Shown here: piece by piece, positions 33,140-43,619 of the stretch
How the letters are laid out: each line of letters starts with the position of its first letter
Numbering within the stretch: position 1 is the first letter of the stretch
From: Poa pratensis
Taxonomy: Eukaryota; Streptophyta; Magnoliopsida; Poales; Poaceae
NCBI GenBank assembly: GCA_947311845.1
Contig: CAMZMU010000049.1
Span: 11,059,523-11,123,522 of the forward strand
DNA: 64,000 nucleotides
Reading direction: 5' to 3'
Made by a program: the position numbers and the translations under genes
The notes under the pieces: model-generated
Seen by the model: the letters and a program-made list of their open reading frames with translations, nothing else
Database searches by the model: none
Told to the model about the DNA's origin: nothing

Positions 33140-33768
33140 GTGCGGTGCTCCTTGGACTGGGGGAGTGACCACGTGAATGAGCAGCAGATATGTATCCCAG
33201 TGCGCGACAATCGAGTTGTGGGTGGCTACCAGAAACAAAGATGCGCTTGGTACCACTTCGAAACTGACAAGAAAGCTACTGTTCTCTTGAGAACACAACC
33301 CTGTTTATATCACGTCCTTTTCCAAAAACTAGTTGCCGTATTGTGAACATGACTTTCAACATTACTCCATCAACCAATATAACAAATTTGTTTAGGAACT
33401 GATTGAATGTGATTATGAAATAGATAAATCTCAAATTCGAGTGGGTGTTACCGCTTTATTTTGGGCCATATGACATGTGCGTAATGGTTTAGTTTTCACC
33501 AAATAAAAACTCACTTTTTTCAGGTTATCTTTTTGTCCCTGCATTGAATCTGTATGTGATCCTTTCTCCATTTGGAGGAGCGCAGGCAGGATAGAATTCT
33601 TGGTGCAACCATTTGGAAATGGTTGCGCGGGATTTCTACAAGCAGTGAGCCTCGGGCTTGCTCATGATTTTATCTTTCTTTCGTCGGTTGATACATGTCT
33701 CAATCTTATGTCACACTTGAACTGTACTCGTATCTGGCATCTAAAGCAATACAAAAGAGAGTGGACTA
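33140..33768. repeat. upstream region of CCR-like 1; part of segmental duplication unit A
   Basis: No gene. From about 33430 it matches 38730-39100 (shared GTGCAACCATTTGGAAA, GGTTGCGCGGGATTT, TGAACTGTACTC), a diverged duplicated flank. Confidence 0.75.
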
Positions 33769-34163
33769 ATGGAGGCCGGGCTACAGGGAGCCCTTTATTT
33801 TGAAAATTTTGAAAACCACAATTTGAAGTTGTAAAAATTCTGAAAAAAATTCTGCATGTAGAAAATGTTGAATCCTACCGATGTGTAAAATCTCAGAAAA
33901 TAATACCTCGTATTTGGGTTGCGAAAAAATGATAAATCTGAAATTTGAAAGTAGTGAACAGTGCAAAATTTGAACTCTTCCAAATCTGTCAGATTTTGTT
34001 ATTTTTGTGTAGCTCAAAATATGAACTATTTTGATTCGATATTTTGCACGTTGATAGAATACAACACTGTCTACGTACATGATTTTTTTTAGATTTTTTA
34101 CAACTTTACAATGTGGTTTTCAAAATTTTGAAAATAAAGGGCTCCATGTAGCTCGGCCTCCAT
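33769..34163. mobile_element. MITE with ~65-bp terminal inverted repeats
   Basis: The ends ATGGAGGCCGGGCTACAGGG and, read inward from the right, ATGGAGGCCGAGCTACATGG are followed by matching TTTTCAAAATTTTC-rich arms. TA dinucleotides flank it (33767-33768 and 34164-34165). The related duplicated unit at 39130-39160 lacks it, giving an empty-site comparison. The family is not named. Confidence 0.85.
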
Positions 34164-34189
34164 TATAGGTTTGGCTATATGAATAAATG

Positions 34190-35185
34190 CAGAGGCCGGG
34201 GCTATCCCCTTTTTGGAATGATGTGTGAATAAGTAGTATAATCCAAGGTATTTCAAATGAGTTGGTGATTATTATAACCAATGTTATATCAATACTGAGC
34301 ACAAAACCCTTACCACTGATTATTATATTAAAATACATGAGACACATTTCACCAGAAAAAAAACTACAAAGTAGAATCCCACAATTTAATGACTAGCTCC
34401 TCGTAGACACCTTACATACTCTAGAACTTCTTATTTAATTATAACTAATCATATAATTGAAACCACTATCAACATACATATATTATACCTTATGCGTTAA
34501 TGCTATCTATCTCCATTTGAGATTGTTGAATTCCAATAATTAACTGATGGAGGCAGGAAATTCTCCTCCATTTTTTACCGCATTTCAGCGATTTTGGATT
34601 AAAGGTGACACAAATTACGGTTTAAATTACATATTTTCTAGTGGCAAACTGTAGAAACTATATAAGAAATGTAATTTATAACAAACGTAATATAAATAAA
34701 TAAAAATGTTTATTATAAAGACCATACGCCTCCCCCTACTCCGCCTCCCCTTCCACCTCCACCTCCACCTCCCCCTCTCCCCCTCCCAATCTCCTCCTGA
34801 GATTGTAAAATACATACGCTCCTAGTGCGAGCTTTCCCTTGGAGAACTTGCATTGTGCTAACCTCTCCCTCCTCCGCCTCCCCTTCCTCCGCCTCCCCTT
34901 CCACCTCCACCTCCTCTGCCTCCCCTTCCACCTCCACATCCACCTCCCCCTCTCCCCCTCTCAATCTCCATTTGAGAATGTTGAATTCCAATAATTAACT
35001 GATGGAGGCAGGAAATTCTTCTCCATTTTTTACCGCATTTCAGCGATTTGGATTAAAGGTGACACAAATTACGGTTTAAATTACATATTTTCTAGTGGCA
35101 AACTATAGAAACTATATAAGAAATGTAATTTATAACAAATGTAATATAAATAAATAAAAATGTTTATTATAAAGACCATACGCCT
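34190..35185. repeat. segmental duplication unit A with an internal direct repeat
   Basis: 34190-34440 matches 39161-39430 in unit B. Inside, a ~210-bp segment occurs twice (34521-34735 and 34971-35185: AACTGATGGAGGCAGGAAAT, TAAAGGTGACACAAATTACG) and once in unit B (about 39590-39785). Between the copies lies a pyrimidine-rich tract. Confidence 0.85.
34727..34965 (+). repeat. polypyrimidine low-complexity tract (CCTCC/CCACCT)
   Basis: Long runs of CCTCCCC and CCACCTCCACCT, broken by a ~75-bp unique insert (34798-34860). A similar tract recurs at 35183-35220 and 35410-35575. Gly/Arg-rich frames on the minus strand come from composition alone. Confidence 0.8.
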
Positions 35186-35718
35186 CTGCTTCCCCTTCCA
35201 CCTCCACCTCCCCCTCTCTCCCTTCCAATCTCCTCCCGAGATTGTAAAATACATACGCTCCTAGTGCTAGCGCGATCGCTGCGCCGGCAATGCAAACAAA
35301 GTCGAGCTTTCCCTTGGAGAACTTGCATTGTGCTAACCTTCTGCACCATGTTTAGCGGATTGAACAGCAACATAGGAAGACGTACTCGACACTGGCGGTG
35401 CACAATGCTTCCTCTTCCCTCTCCCTCTCCTCCTCCGCCACCGCAAACTCCCCAATCCTCCGGGAAGGATGCAAGCCCCCTGTCGGCTAGGACAATGCCT
35501 CCTTCCCCTCCACCACCTCTGCCTCCTCCTCCACCTCCACCGCCGCCACCTGCCCCCTCCTCCGCCGCCGCCTCTCCTGAGCAGCTTGTACAAGATAAAA
35601 GCCCCCACGACGAGCATGAAGGCTCCTCCCGCTAAGTCCTAGAGTCCTCCATGACGGTTCCTCCACCCCACACCCAGTCCACCCACATTGGTTTTAATGT
35701 TAATTCAATACCATGTAC
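35186..35718. other. no supported gene; Pro-rich plus-strand frame
   Basis: A 123-codon plus-strand frame (35264-35635) is mostly PPPP/SPPPP from the CCT/CCA repeats. It has no recognisable domain and is treated as composition-driven. Confidence 0.5.
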
Positions 35719-35837
35719 ATCCTCCGTCGCAAATTAGTTCGCAGAAATATCTAAAGACATATGTATTTAGAACTTTTAGTATGTAGATACATCCGTATTT
35801 TGATAAATAGGCGTCAACTAAATCGGGACAGAGGGAG
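35719..35837. mobile_element. Stowaway-like MITE (Tc1/Mariner)
   Basis: 119 bp between TA dinucleotides (35717-35718, 35838-35839). The right end GGGACAGAGGGAG is the reverse complement of the Stowaway start CTCCCTCCGTCCC; the left end CATCCTCCGTCGCAAATTAG is a diverged version. Internal text (TTTAGAACTTTTAGTATGTAG, AGATACATCCGTATTT) is typical. Confidence 0.88.
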
Positions 35838-35839
35838 TA

Positions 35840-36525
35840 TGTATTTTTTTGTTCGGTTGGTGGATGTAATTATAGTTCACATTAATGTAATTCTACTTCA
35901 ATATCATGCACGTAAAATTTTACATATGTATCCTACATCTTCGAGTGTAGATGATTATGCTTCTTTTAATATAAAATGTGTCTGATAGTTCGGCACAACT
36001 GACTGAAATCATGTATGTGGCTCGACAATCTAGAAAATGCACTTGGTTTTATTTAGACTAGCAAAAACCGGCGCGGCAGCACGCCGCGCTAGGTCGACCA
36101 TGTCATCGATAGTTACGAACAACTGTAAGATTACATCACACTGAACAAGAGATAATGGCCTAGTTTTTCGAACACGCAAAGCCTATAACTGTATCTCGAA
36201 TCGGACAGAGAAGACCTGCTGACCTAACTCCCATCAAGAACAGACCATTTATCACTTTGAATAACAAACTGATTTAGTCACCCCGCTATGAACCCGAACG
36301 AATATTGTATCACATCGTTTAAATAGAACCCATAACGAAGACAAAAGAGCATCAGAGCTAATATCGCAGTAGCCGATAAACAGGTAATGCATCCACCATG
36401 CTTCCCTCCAGGCTTCTATAGAAAATATGAACGTAGAAAAACCACATCAGGACGAAGCAACAACGTCATGATAAGTCATTTCCCGTAGATCTTAGCCGCG
36501 CCATGACAGATACACGGCATACTTC
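35840..36525. other. no gene seen
   Basis: AT-rich DNA with a short GC-rich palindromic patch (GCGCGGCAGCACGCCGCGC at about 36072). No conserved protein. Confidence 0.4.
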
Positions 36526-36735
36526 TCAGCTATGAGAAGCAAAAAAAATGGCTGCAGATTTGTTTCTGAAGTGGTAGTAGTAATATAGTCTCACTCTTAC
36601 CCTGTTCTTGTGGCAGTAGTCGATGTCGGTCCAGCAGCGCTCGTCGAGGACCTCGCCGGTTGGCCACCCCAGGTAGGGCACGAGGGCAGAGACGAAAGAG
36701 GTGATCACCACCCGCCGCACTCCCCCAACTTCACT
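36526..36735 (-). pseudogene. CCR-like gene fragment (exon 3 only)
   Basis: Minus strand: [38 protein letters not shown], then a donor-like site. It matches exon 3 of both complete CCR-like genes with several changes (SFVSAL for SSVSAL). The text after the exon (TTCAGAAACAAATCTGCAGC on the minus strand) also matches the intron of CCR-like 1. The rest of the gene is gone: at 36727 the homology stops abruptly. Confidence 0.9.
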
Positions 36736-37477
36736 TTTATCGTTAGCTTAGCCCGGCGTGATCTTCAAAATTAAACCCATGTGTTAATTTTTTTCGTCGG
36801 TAGTTGTCAAATTAATGGTCAACACTTAGTTGCCAAATATATATAATACAAAGTTGCCAAATTATAATACTTAGTTGTCATGTCAGGCTCCATTTAGTGC
36901 ACTCATATCACCTTTTATTTATTTAAAATACAAAAAAAACTAACTCTCTACGTCTGCATAATATTGCAATATCTAACATGTATAAAATTTATCTAGCAAC
37001 TATGCATTCTTATCTTAGTAACTGTTTTTTTAATTGGGCAACCATGGTATATAAAAGTGGCAATTGGTGCAACTATTTTTATTTATTTGTTGAAACATAT
37101 GTATGTGTGAGCTAATTTTGAAGCTCTCCATACAAACATAGCGGTGAAAACGGATGGTTAATCGCATTAACCACTTACTAGATAAATCATTTTGAATATT
37201 AAAAAGTTGTAACTAATATAATGATGTCAACGATGACATGTGAGATTCTACAAGCATTTGCATGTTCTCTCACTATAAGAGAGGAGATCCGTTGGAACCC
37301 GCCGTAGCTAGAATAGTCAATTATTGTTAAAGTTATTATGTTGTTGCAAACAGGTTGAAAAACTGCAAGGATTAGTGATAGCAACCTGCACAATTGATTT
37401 ACATTAGTGATTTAATACACATCACCGTTATATCAGTTATAGTCATTTATATTAAATACAATCAATAACATGTGGGA
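36736..37477. other. no gene seen
   Basis: AT-rich non-coding DNA that replaces the missing 5' part of the CCR-like fragment. Short GTTGCCAAAT/AGTTGTCA repeats occur at 36796-36880. Confidence 0.4.
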
Positions 37478-37487
37478 CACGGGACTA

Positions 37488-38039
37488 GATTTTTTGACAC
37501 AATGAACCACTTGGACGAATGAATTGGCAAAATAAAAACCACCTGAGTCAAATTGTCAAAAGTACCGTGGCGGCGTCTGCGCCAGGCGACACGTGTCCGA
37601 GGTCGCCATAGGCGACGGCGGCTACCAAGGCCGCCACCGGCGGCGGCGACACGTTGGATGGACGTTTTGCTTCACATACTGGCCACCGTCCACATGCACA
37701 AAAGAGATAGAAGCACATTAATTTAGTGTATGTGCAATGTGACGCATGCAACTGGCTGACAATTGCAGCACTGATGATCGGACCGATCATCGATCGATCC
37801 ATACTGGCACGCGGCAGCCATAGTCCACATGCACAGGCCGCCATGGCGGCAGGGCCCTCCTGCCTTGTCCATCCAACGTGCCGCCGTCGCCGGCGGCGGC
37901 CTCGGACACGCGTCGCCGGCGGCGGCCTCGGACACGCGTCGCCTGGCGCAGACGCCGCCACGGTATTTTTGGCAATTTGACTCATAGGTGGTTCTTTTTG
38001 TCAATTCATTCGTCCAGGTGGTCCAATGTGTCAAAAATT
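37488..38039. mobile_element. Mutator-like MITE with long GC-rich inverted repeats
   Basis: Terminal inverted repeats of about 130 bp (left GATTTTTTGACACAATG... ; right read inward AATTTTTGACACATTGG...) share GTGGCGGCGTCTGCGCCAGG. Flanking CACGGGACTA at 37478-37487 and 38040-38049 is a perfect 10-bp target-site duplication, in the Mutator range. The 220-bp centre has no transposase. Confidence 0.88.
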
Positions 38040-38049
38040 CACGGGACTA

Positions 38050-38730
38050 AGGCCATCAAATCAGTTTAGTGTGCGTGCTTTGTGTGCTACGTGAGTAGTA
38101 GTTACTAGTTGATCGATCAAGCTTTAGCTTGTTAATAGTGTGATGTGCGAGTGCAAAAAAAAAAAGGTGTGATGTGCGCATCTCGGCGGAACTGAAGTTT
38201 GTACGTGCCTCTGTGGCAATTGTGTTGTCGTCGTCTCACCGGAAAGTACTGAGCAGTAGGGTGTTGGGCCAACACCATGACCGTAAGGACGGGGAGACCC
38301 TTAACTGTAGTCATACTCCGGTGGATGACATAAGGGATGAGCGCGTGATGCGCATTCTATGGATCTGAGCTCATTTCTATATTGGCTCCACCCGCAGATC
38401 ATACATATTTCATAGATAGAGTATTATATACTTCACAAATGTATTGTACTAGCGACTGGTATGGCTTCAGTTTCCATAATTTTTATTACAGTCTCATGTT
38501 CTATGTTTTTAGCTTTTGTATTTAATTTAATTGCAATGAAGAACTCTCTTCAAATCTTCATAATCACATTATCTTTATGTTAAGAATGAACTCACACAAT
38601 CTATCATTGAAGACACACCCTTTCACGAAGAGTCCCCCTCCCCCGGGAGTAGACGAAAAATTTCTTTGTTCTCCGTCAGCGCTAACATCGTGAGTGAGAA
38701 TGGGAGATATAGTCAGGCACCCCTTTGTAC
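38050..38730. other. no gene seen
   Basis: Unique non-coding DNA between the MITE and duplication unit B. Confidence 0.35.
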
Positions 38731-39840
38731 AATAGGGTTAGATTTAAGTGTGGGGTACGGCGTGATGTCGTTTGGGAAAAGATTTGTGCTCTACTTTGGG
38801 TCGTATGGCGCATGTATGTAATGATTTTGTTTTTAACATATCAAAAACTCCTTTTTCTTTCAGGTTATTCCTTTGTCAGTGCATTGGATCTATATATAGT
38901 CCTTTCTCCATCCGGAAGAGTGCAGGCAGGGTATAAACTCTGGGTGCAACCATTTGGAAAAGGTTGCGCGGGATTTATACAACCAGTGCGGCTGGCGGCT
39001 TGTTCATAGATTATCATGTTGATGCATAGCTGTTTCATTATTTTATGTTTATTCACTGGTTGATACATATGTCAACCTTACGTGACAGTACTTGAACTGT
39101 ACTCCTATTAAGACATCTCTTAGTAAAGCAATAAATGGGTTTTATGCATCATTTTGATGCAGTGGCCGAGGCTATCCCCTTTTTAGAAAAATGCGTGCAG
39201 AAGTAGTATAATCCAAGATATTTTAAAATTAGTTGGTGATTATTATAAGCGATGTTATATCAATATTGAACACATAACCATCACGACTGATTATTTCATT
39301 ATTAACATGAGACATGTCTGAGCACGAAAAAACTCCAAAGTAACATCCCACGATTTAATGACTATCTCCTCATAGACACCTTTTTTTTGAGTTGTCCTCA
39401 TAGACACCTTACATACTCTAGAACTTTCTATTTACTTAAAAGTAATCATATAACTGAAACCTCTATCAGCATACATATATTTATTATACCTTTAGGCTTT
39501 AGTGCTATTTATCTACATTTGAGAATATTGAAATATACGTGAAATGCTACACACGTAGGCTCATACTATATTTCACGCAAATGGCACAAATTAACAGGTG
39601 GAGGCAGAAAATTCTGCTATTTTTTTTACCACATTCCATTGATTAGGATTAAAGGTGACACAAATTATGGATTAAATTACAAACATTTTTTCTAGTGACA
39701 AACTTTAGAAACTATATAAGAAGTGTAATTTATCAAAAAATGAAATTTAAATAAATAAAAAAGTTTATTATAAAGTCCATACACCTCCCACGGCTCTGCC
39801 TCCACCTCCCACGTAGACCTAGCATCCGCCCCCGCCACCG
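38730..39840. repeat. segmental duplication unit B
   Basis: Diverged copy of 33430-35190: GTGCAACCATTTGGAAA, GGCTATCCCCTTTTT, GTAGTATAATCCAAG, GTTATATCAATA and TTAAAGGTGACACAAATTA occur in the same order. It lies on the 5' side of the CCR fragment at 36526-36735, just as unit A lies on the 5' side of CCR-like 1. Confidence 0.85.
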
Positions 39841-40245
39841 TGGCTTCTGCACCCACTAGTAGAAAAGAGGCCTTTCGTCCGGGCCATTAGTTTCAGCCGT
39901 CGCCTGGGCCGCGACTAATGTTCCGGACACGTCGCCCCGAAAAGGCCGAAGCGTACGGCAACCATTAGTCGCGGCTCGTTAGGGACCTTTGGTCCCAGTT
40001 TGAGATACAAACCAGTACTAAAGGGGTCTGCGGCCCGCTGCCACCCTTTAGTCCCGGTCCTATATACAACCCGTGACTAATGCTGTTCAAACGAGGACCC
40101 TTCAGTTCCCGCGCTGGTCGTTGATCACACGGGGAATGAAAACGATTTTGGAAGTTGATCAAATCACTTAATGGAATTTGGGAAGTTGAAACATGGCCGG
40201 ATTAATCACCACGTAAGGCCAGCCTCCTCATCTCGCCTGCTAGCT

Positions 40246-40253
40246 CTATATAA
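40246..40253 (+). promoter_or_regulatory. TATA box of the exonuclease-like gene
   Basis: CTATATAAG lies about 80 bp upstream of the ATG at 40329, in a GC-balanced leader. Confidence 0.6.
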
Positions 40254-40729
40254 GAGAGCTACAGTGCCATTTGCCAAATGCACCATCTTCTCTCTCTAAT
40301 ATTCTCTCTCGAATCGCTGCCGCGCGCCATGGACCCACTCGCGCGCTCACCTCGATCCGAGGAGTACCACTACAAGGACGACGCCGTCGACCACTACAAG
40401 AAATATGCTGACTTGTGACCCTCGAAATTGGTCACAGAAATGGTCATAAACCGGCAATTGTGACCTTTTTGTGACAAAAAAGATTGGTCAAAAGATGAGC
40501 GTCACTAATGGCAGTTTGCGACCTTTTCTTGGGATTGGTCATAAAGCATTGTGACAAAAAACAAAGGTCACAAATTCTATGACCAATTGTTTTGGTTACT
40601 ACCAATCCGGCCAGTACACGTCAGATCCAACGTGGCAGAGCTGACGTGGCTGAGCTCCCCGTCATATCCAACATGGCAGAGCTGACGTGGCAAACATTGT
40701 GACCAATTCAAATGGTTATATAGCAAAAT

Positions 40730-42040
40730 CAGCCCAGTCCAGAGCAGCGACAATATGGGCCAAGCCCAATAATTCAGCCCATTAAATATATTTTTCATTT
40801 CAATTCTTGACGACTAAATGGGCCAAGCCCAACAATTCGGCATTTTACTATCTGGGCCATAGCTTTTTATAATTAATTGATATTCAAATTCGGCCATTTT
40901 AATTTCATGCCGGTCCCACTTGTCAGGCGGGTCCTACAGTAGGCCCCACACGTCAGAATTTTCAGAATTTCCCAGATTATTTCATAAGCGCACACGTTAC
41001 TAAATAACACACATAATAAATGTTTCCCAGCTCGTAACGATATACAAATCAGAACAAAGAAAACACAAATAACAGCCAAACTCAGTTTATTACAATATTC
41101 CGCACAATCACAATATAATACAATATTCCATACAATATCTTCAAATTATAGCCAAGCTCACAAGTATTTAAGCTAGCTACTATTTGATACCCTGGAACTT
41201 TACGCTTCCTCCAATTTCTTCAGCATGTAGCTCTTGCGCCTTCGACCATCAGCATCACCATCTCCAACACATTAGCACCTTCGACCTGCAAAACAGAACA
41301 TCCATCCACATATAAAATTTAGCAAGGAATATATATACATAGGGAGCACATGCTGCATGCATCAAGCATCAGGCCCATATATGTTCGAGATGATGAGGAG
41401 TAGATACCTGACTTAGTGTCGATGGTGTTGATGGGGCTGTAGTTGAAACAGAGCTGCAGAAGTAATGAGTTGGCCACCAACCTTCGCCTACCACAAGTAA
41501 TGATTTCGTTAGCTGAATGATTTCTGACAGAGAAGCAACAATAACAAATTAAGTACCATGCGAGAGGTATAAAAGGCATGTAGATGCCACCTCGGCTTGA
41601 TACAACAATGTGTTCATATAAACAAATAGATTCAAACGCTAATGATGTTATCCAATGTAGTAAATGTTTAATTCCCTTTTTCATTTGGCAATACTAGATT
41701 CTAGAAACTATACTCAGCAAGGACCACGAAATAACCCATATGTTTGTTCAACTTACCTATCTAATTGCTGAGCTAGAAGATCTGCAGTTGAGAACTCAAT
41801 TAAACTAGTGGATACAAAGATTTTATGTTCACCAAATTCAAAAAATATATGTTGTAGCTAACAGAAGTGGGAAAGGTTAATTCTTATTGGTAATGAAACT
41901 TGGCATCTATGGAATCATAAACTTATTACCATTTCAAGTTGCACAATTGACTGAAAAATCATTCAAGTCAATAATCATTAGTGATCATTTTTAACCTAAC
42001 ACGGAGTAGCAAAACCTAACAGAGTACAGATGGTGTAAAC
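40730..42040. other. CACTA 2 interior, no recognised gene
   Basis: AT-rich. On the minus strand an exon-like piece follows a TTTTGCAG acceptor at about 41285 and could be the last exon of a chimeric transcript starting in the fibrillarin fragment; it encodes no known domain. Confidence 0.35.
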
Positions 42041-42044
42041 TAGT

Positions 42045-42900
42045 GACACTGCTGAACCTAACAGAGTACAGAGCATCCTCAATGATGGGGATAACATTGG
42101 TCCTCTTCTTAGCCACGTTGACAAGATCTCTGCCACTCCTGTGAGAGAACTCAACAGATGCCAGGAGTACCAGGAGCCTGAAACAAAAGCTGTATGTCAA
42201 TATGTAGAACCATTAAAGTTAGGAAGCCAATCAGAACACCAGCTAGCTACCAACAAACTTACAATCCAGATGTTATCAACACCACCGAGCACGGCAGCAG
42301 CCAGCTTGGACCTGAAGGGGTTCCACACCCTGTACTCAACCTTGGATCCATCCTCGTTCTACACAATACAAAAGAAGTAATGTAACATGCGAAGCTGAAA
42401 GTAGTGACCAAGCTGAACCTAAGCAAGTCTACGACATCGAACCAATCAAGATGATTAGTGACTCGAATGATATTTATCTTTTGTTAACAGAGTAACAGAA
42501 CCTAACAACTGACTTTACAAGCAATGAACTGATGGTACGAACTAGTGACTCCTACAAACCTAAGCTAGTCTAAGACACCCTTGTACGCAAGAGGCACCAA
42601 AAAAAGGGAGTGCTACATACCTGGACGGAGACGCCCTTCTTGCCGTAGACGGACTCCCCGAGGACCATGTTCTTCGTGCAGAGCGCGTCCTCCTTGGCCT
42701 TGGAGATGAAGACGTTGTCGTGCTTCCCGTCGAACCCCCGGTCGCCGCTGTCACCCCTGCTGCCGAAGCTCCTGCCGCCGCTGCGACCGCCTGTGGAGAG
42801 AAACAAAGCGGGTGAGACCGGGTCGAGGATGGGACGGAGAGGAAGAGGGAGGGTGGGGGATGCTTGCCGCCTCCTCTCATCTGTGGCCTCATGGAGTTGG
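42045..42900 (-). pseudogene. captured fibrillarin (rRNA 2'-O-methyltransferase) gene fragment
   Basis: Fibrillarin is the nucleolar methyltransferase of box C/D snoRNPs. The minus strand holds, in gene order, a start MRPQMRGGG (about 42893-42866), an exon 42790-42621 (Gly/Arg/Ser-rich, then [26 protein letters not shown]), an exon 42358-42263 ([32 protein letters not shown]) and a piece at about 42165-42070 ([27 protein letters not shown]). Splice sites (ACAG/GTATG, GTAG/GTAAG) remain, so genomic DNA rather than cDNA was captured. The exon between NIWI and VEFSHR and everything after IIEDA are missing, including much of the SAM-binding fold. It lies inside CACTA 2, which explains its presence. 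Confidence 0.88.
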
Positions 42901-42905
42901 GATGT

Positions 42906-43310
42906 CTAGATCTGGTAGCCGCCGTCGAAAGAGAGCGCCGCAGCCGCCTCGTCACCGGGCCACACCCGCGCCACGGCTTCCACGTGCAGGTCCCGCTTGT
43001 GGAGCGTGATGCACGGGGCCGGCCGTCGGCGCGTCCCCAACGCCGCCGCATCTGGGCATGGTGACTGGGCAATGTCGCCTCTCTCTCCAGGTTGACGCGG
43101 GTGTGGTCGATCTGCTGGGGGAGGAGGTGGTGGCGGTGGAGGGGAGCTGCGGTGCGCGGAGGTCGCGGTGGTGAGGATCTGGATCAAGGTGGGAGCGCGA
43201 GGTGGCGATCTGGATCGAGATGGGAGCGCAAGGTGGGCGGTGGAGAGAGAACTGAAGATAGGAGGTGGGCGGTGGTGCGTGACAGCTTTTAGTGCGTCCA
43301 AAATATCTGT
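42906..43310 (-). other. GC-rich segment upstream of the fibrillarin fragment
   Basis: Open on the minus strand for 131 codons (43301-42906) with a PPPPPPPP run and an end CITLHKRDLHVEAVARVWPG. It may be a second captured gene piece or the fibrillarin leader; no family is recognised. Confidence 0.3.
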
Positions 43311-43619
43311 GGTTGTTGTGTGGGCGGTGGTAGGTGGGTATAGACGGTATGGATCGTTCTGTCAGTTGTTGTGTGGACGGTCTGATCGACGATCCGTGGG
43401 TGCCTGCTTTCTAGCATCTGATTGGCTCCACCTTGTTTTCATTTTCTTAGTTTAAATAATGGAATTTTAATAAACTAACTACCACAATTTTGTCGGAAAC
43501 TGGCACAAGTCAATCTTTCAAACATATTAGACCATATTTCATGTACAAATAATCCAATGGTTGGGCTTAAAAGTTTTGACAGTATTTTGACCCGTTTGAC
43601 CGTATATTGAAACTGGCAT

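Noticed and set aside
32290..33346. Long frames on the plus strand and other minus frames across the CCR-like 1 exons
   Set aside because: Shadows of GC-rich CCR exons; the spliced minus-strand gene explains the region fully.
35264..35635. 123-codon plus-strand proline-rich frame
   Set aside because: Its proline runs come from CCT/CCA low-complexity DNA; no domain, and similar tracts nearby are not open.
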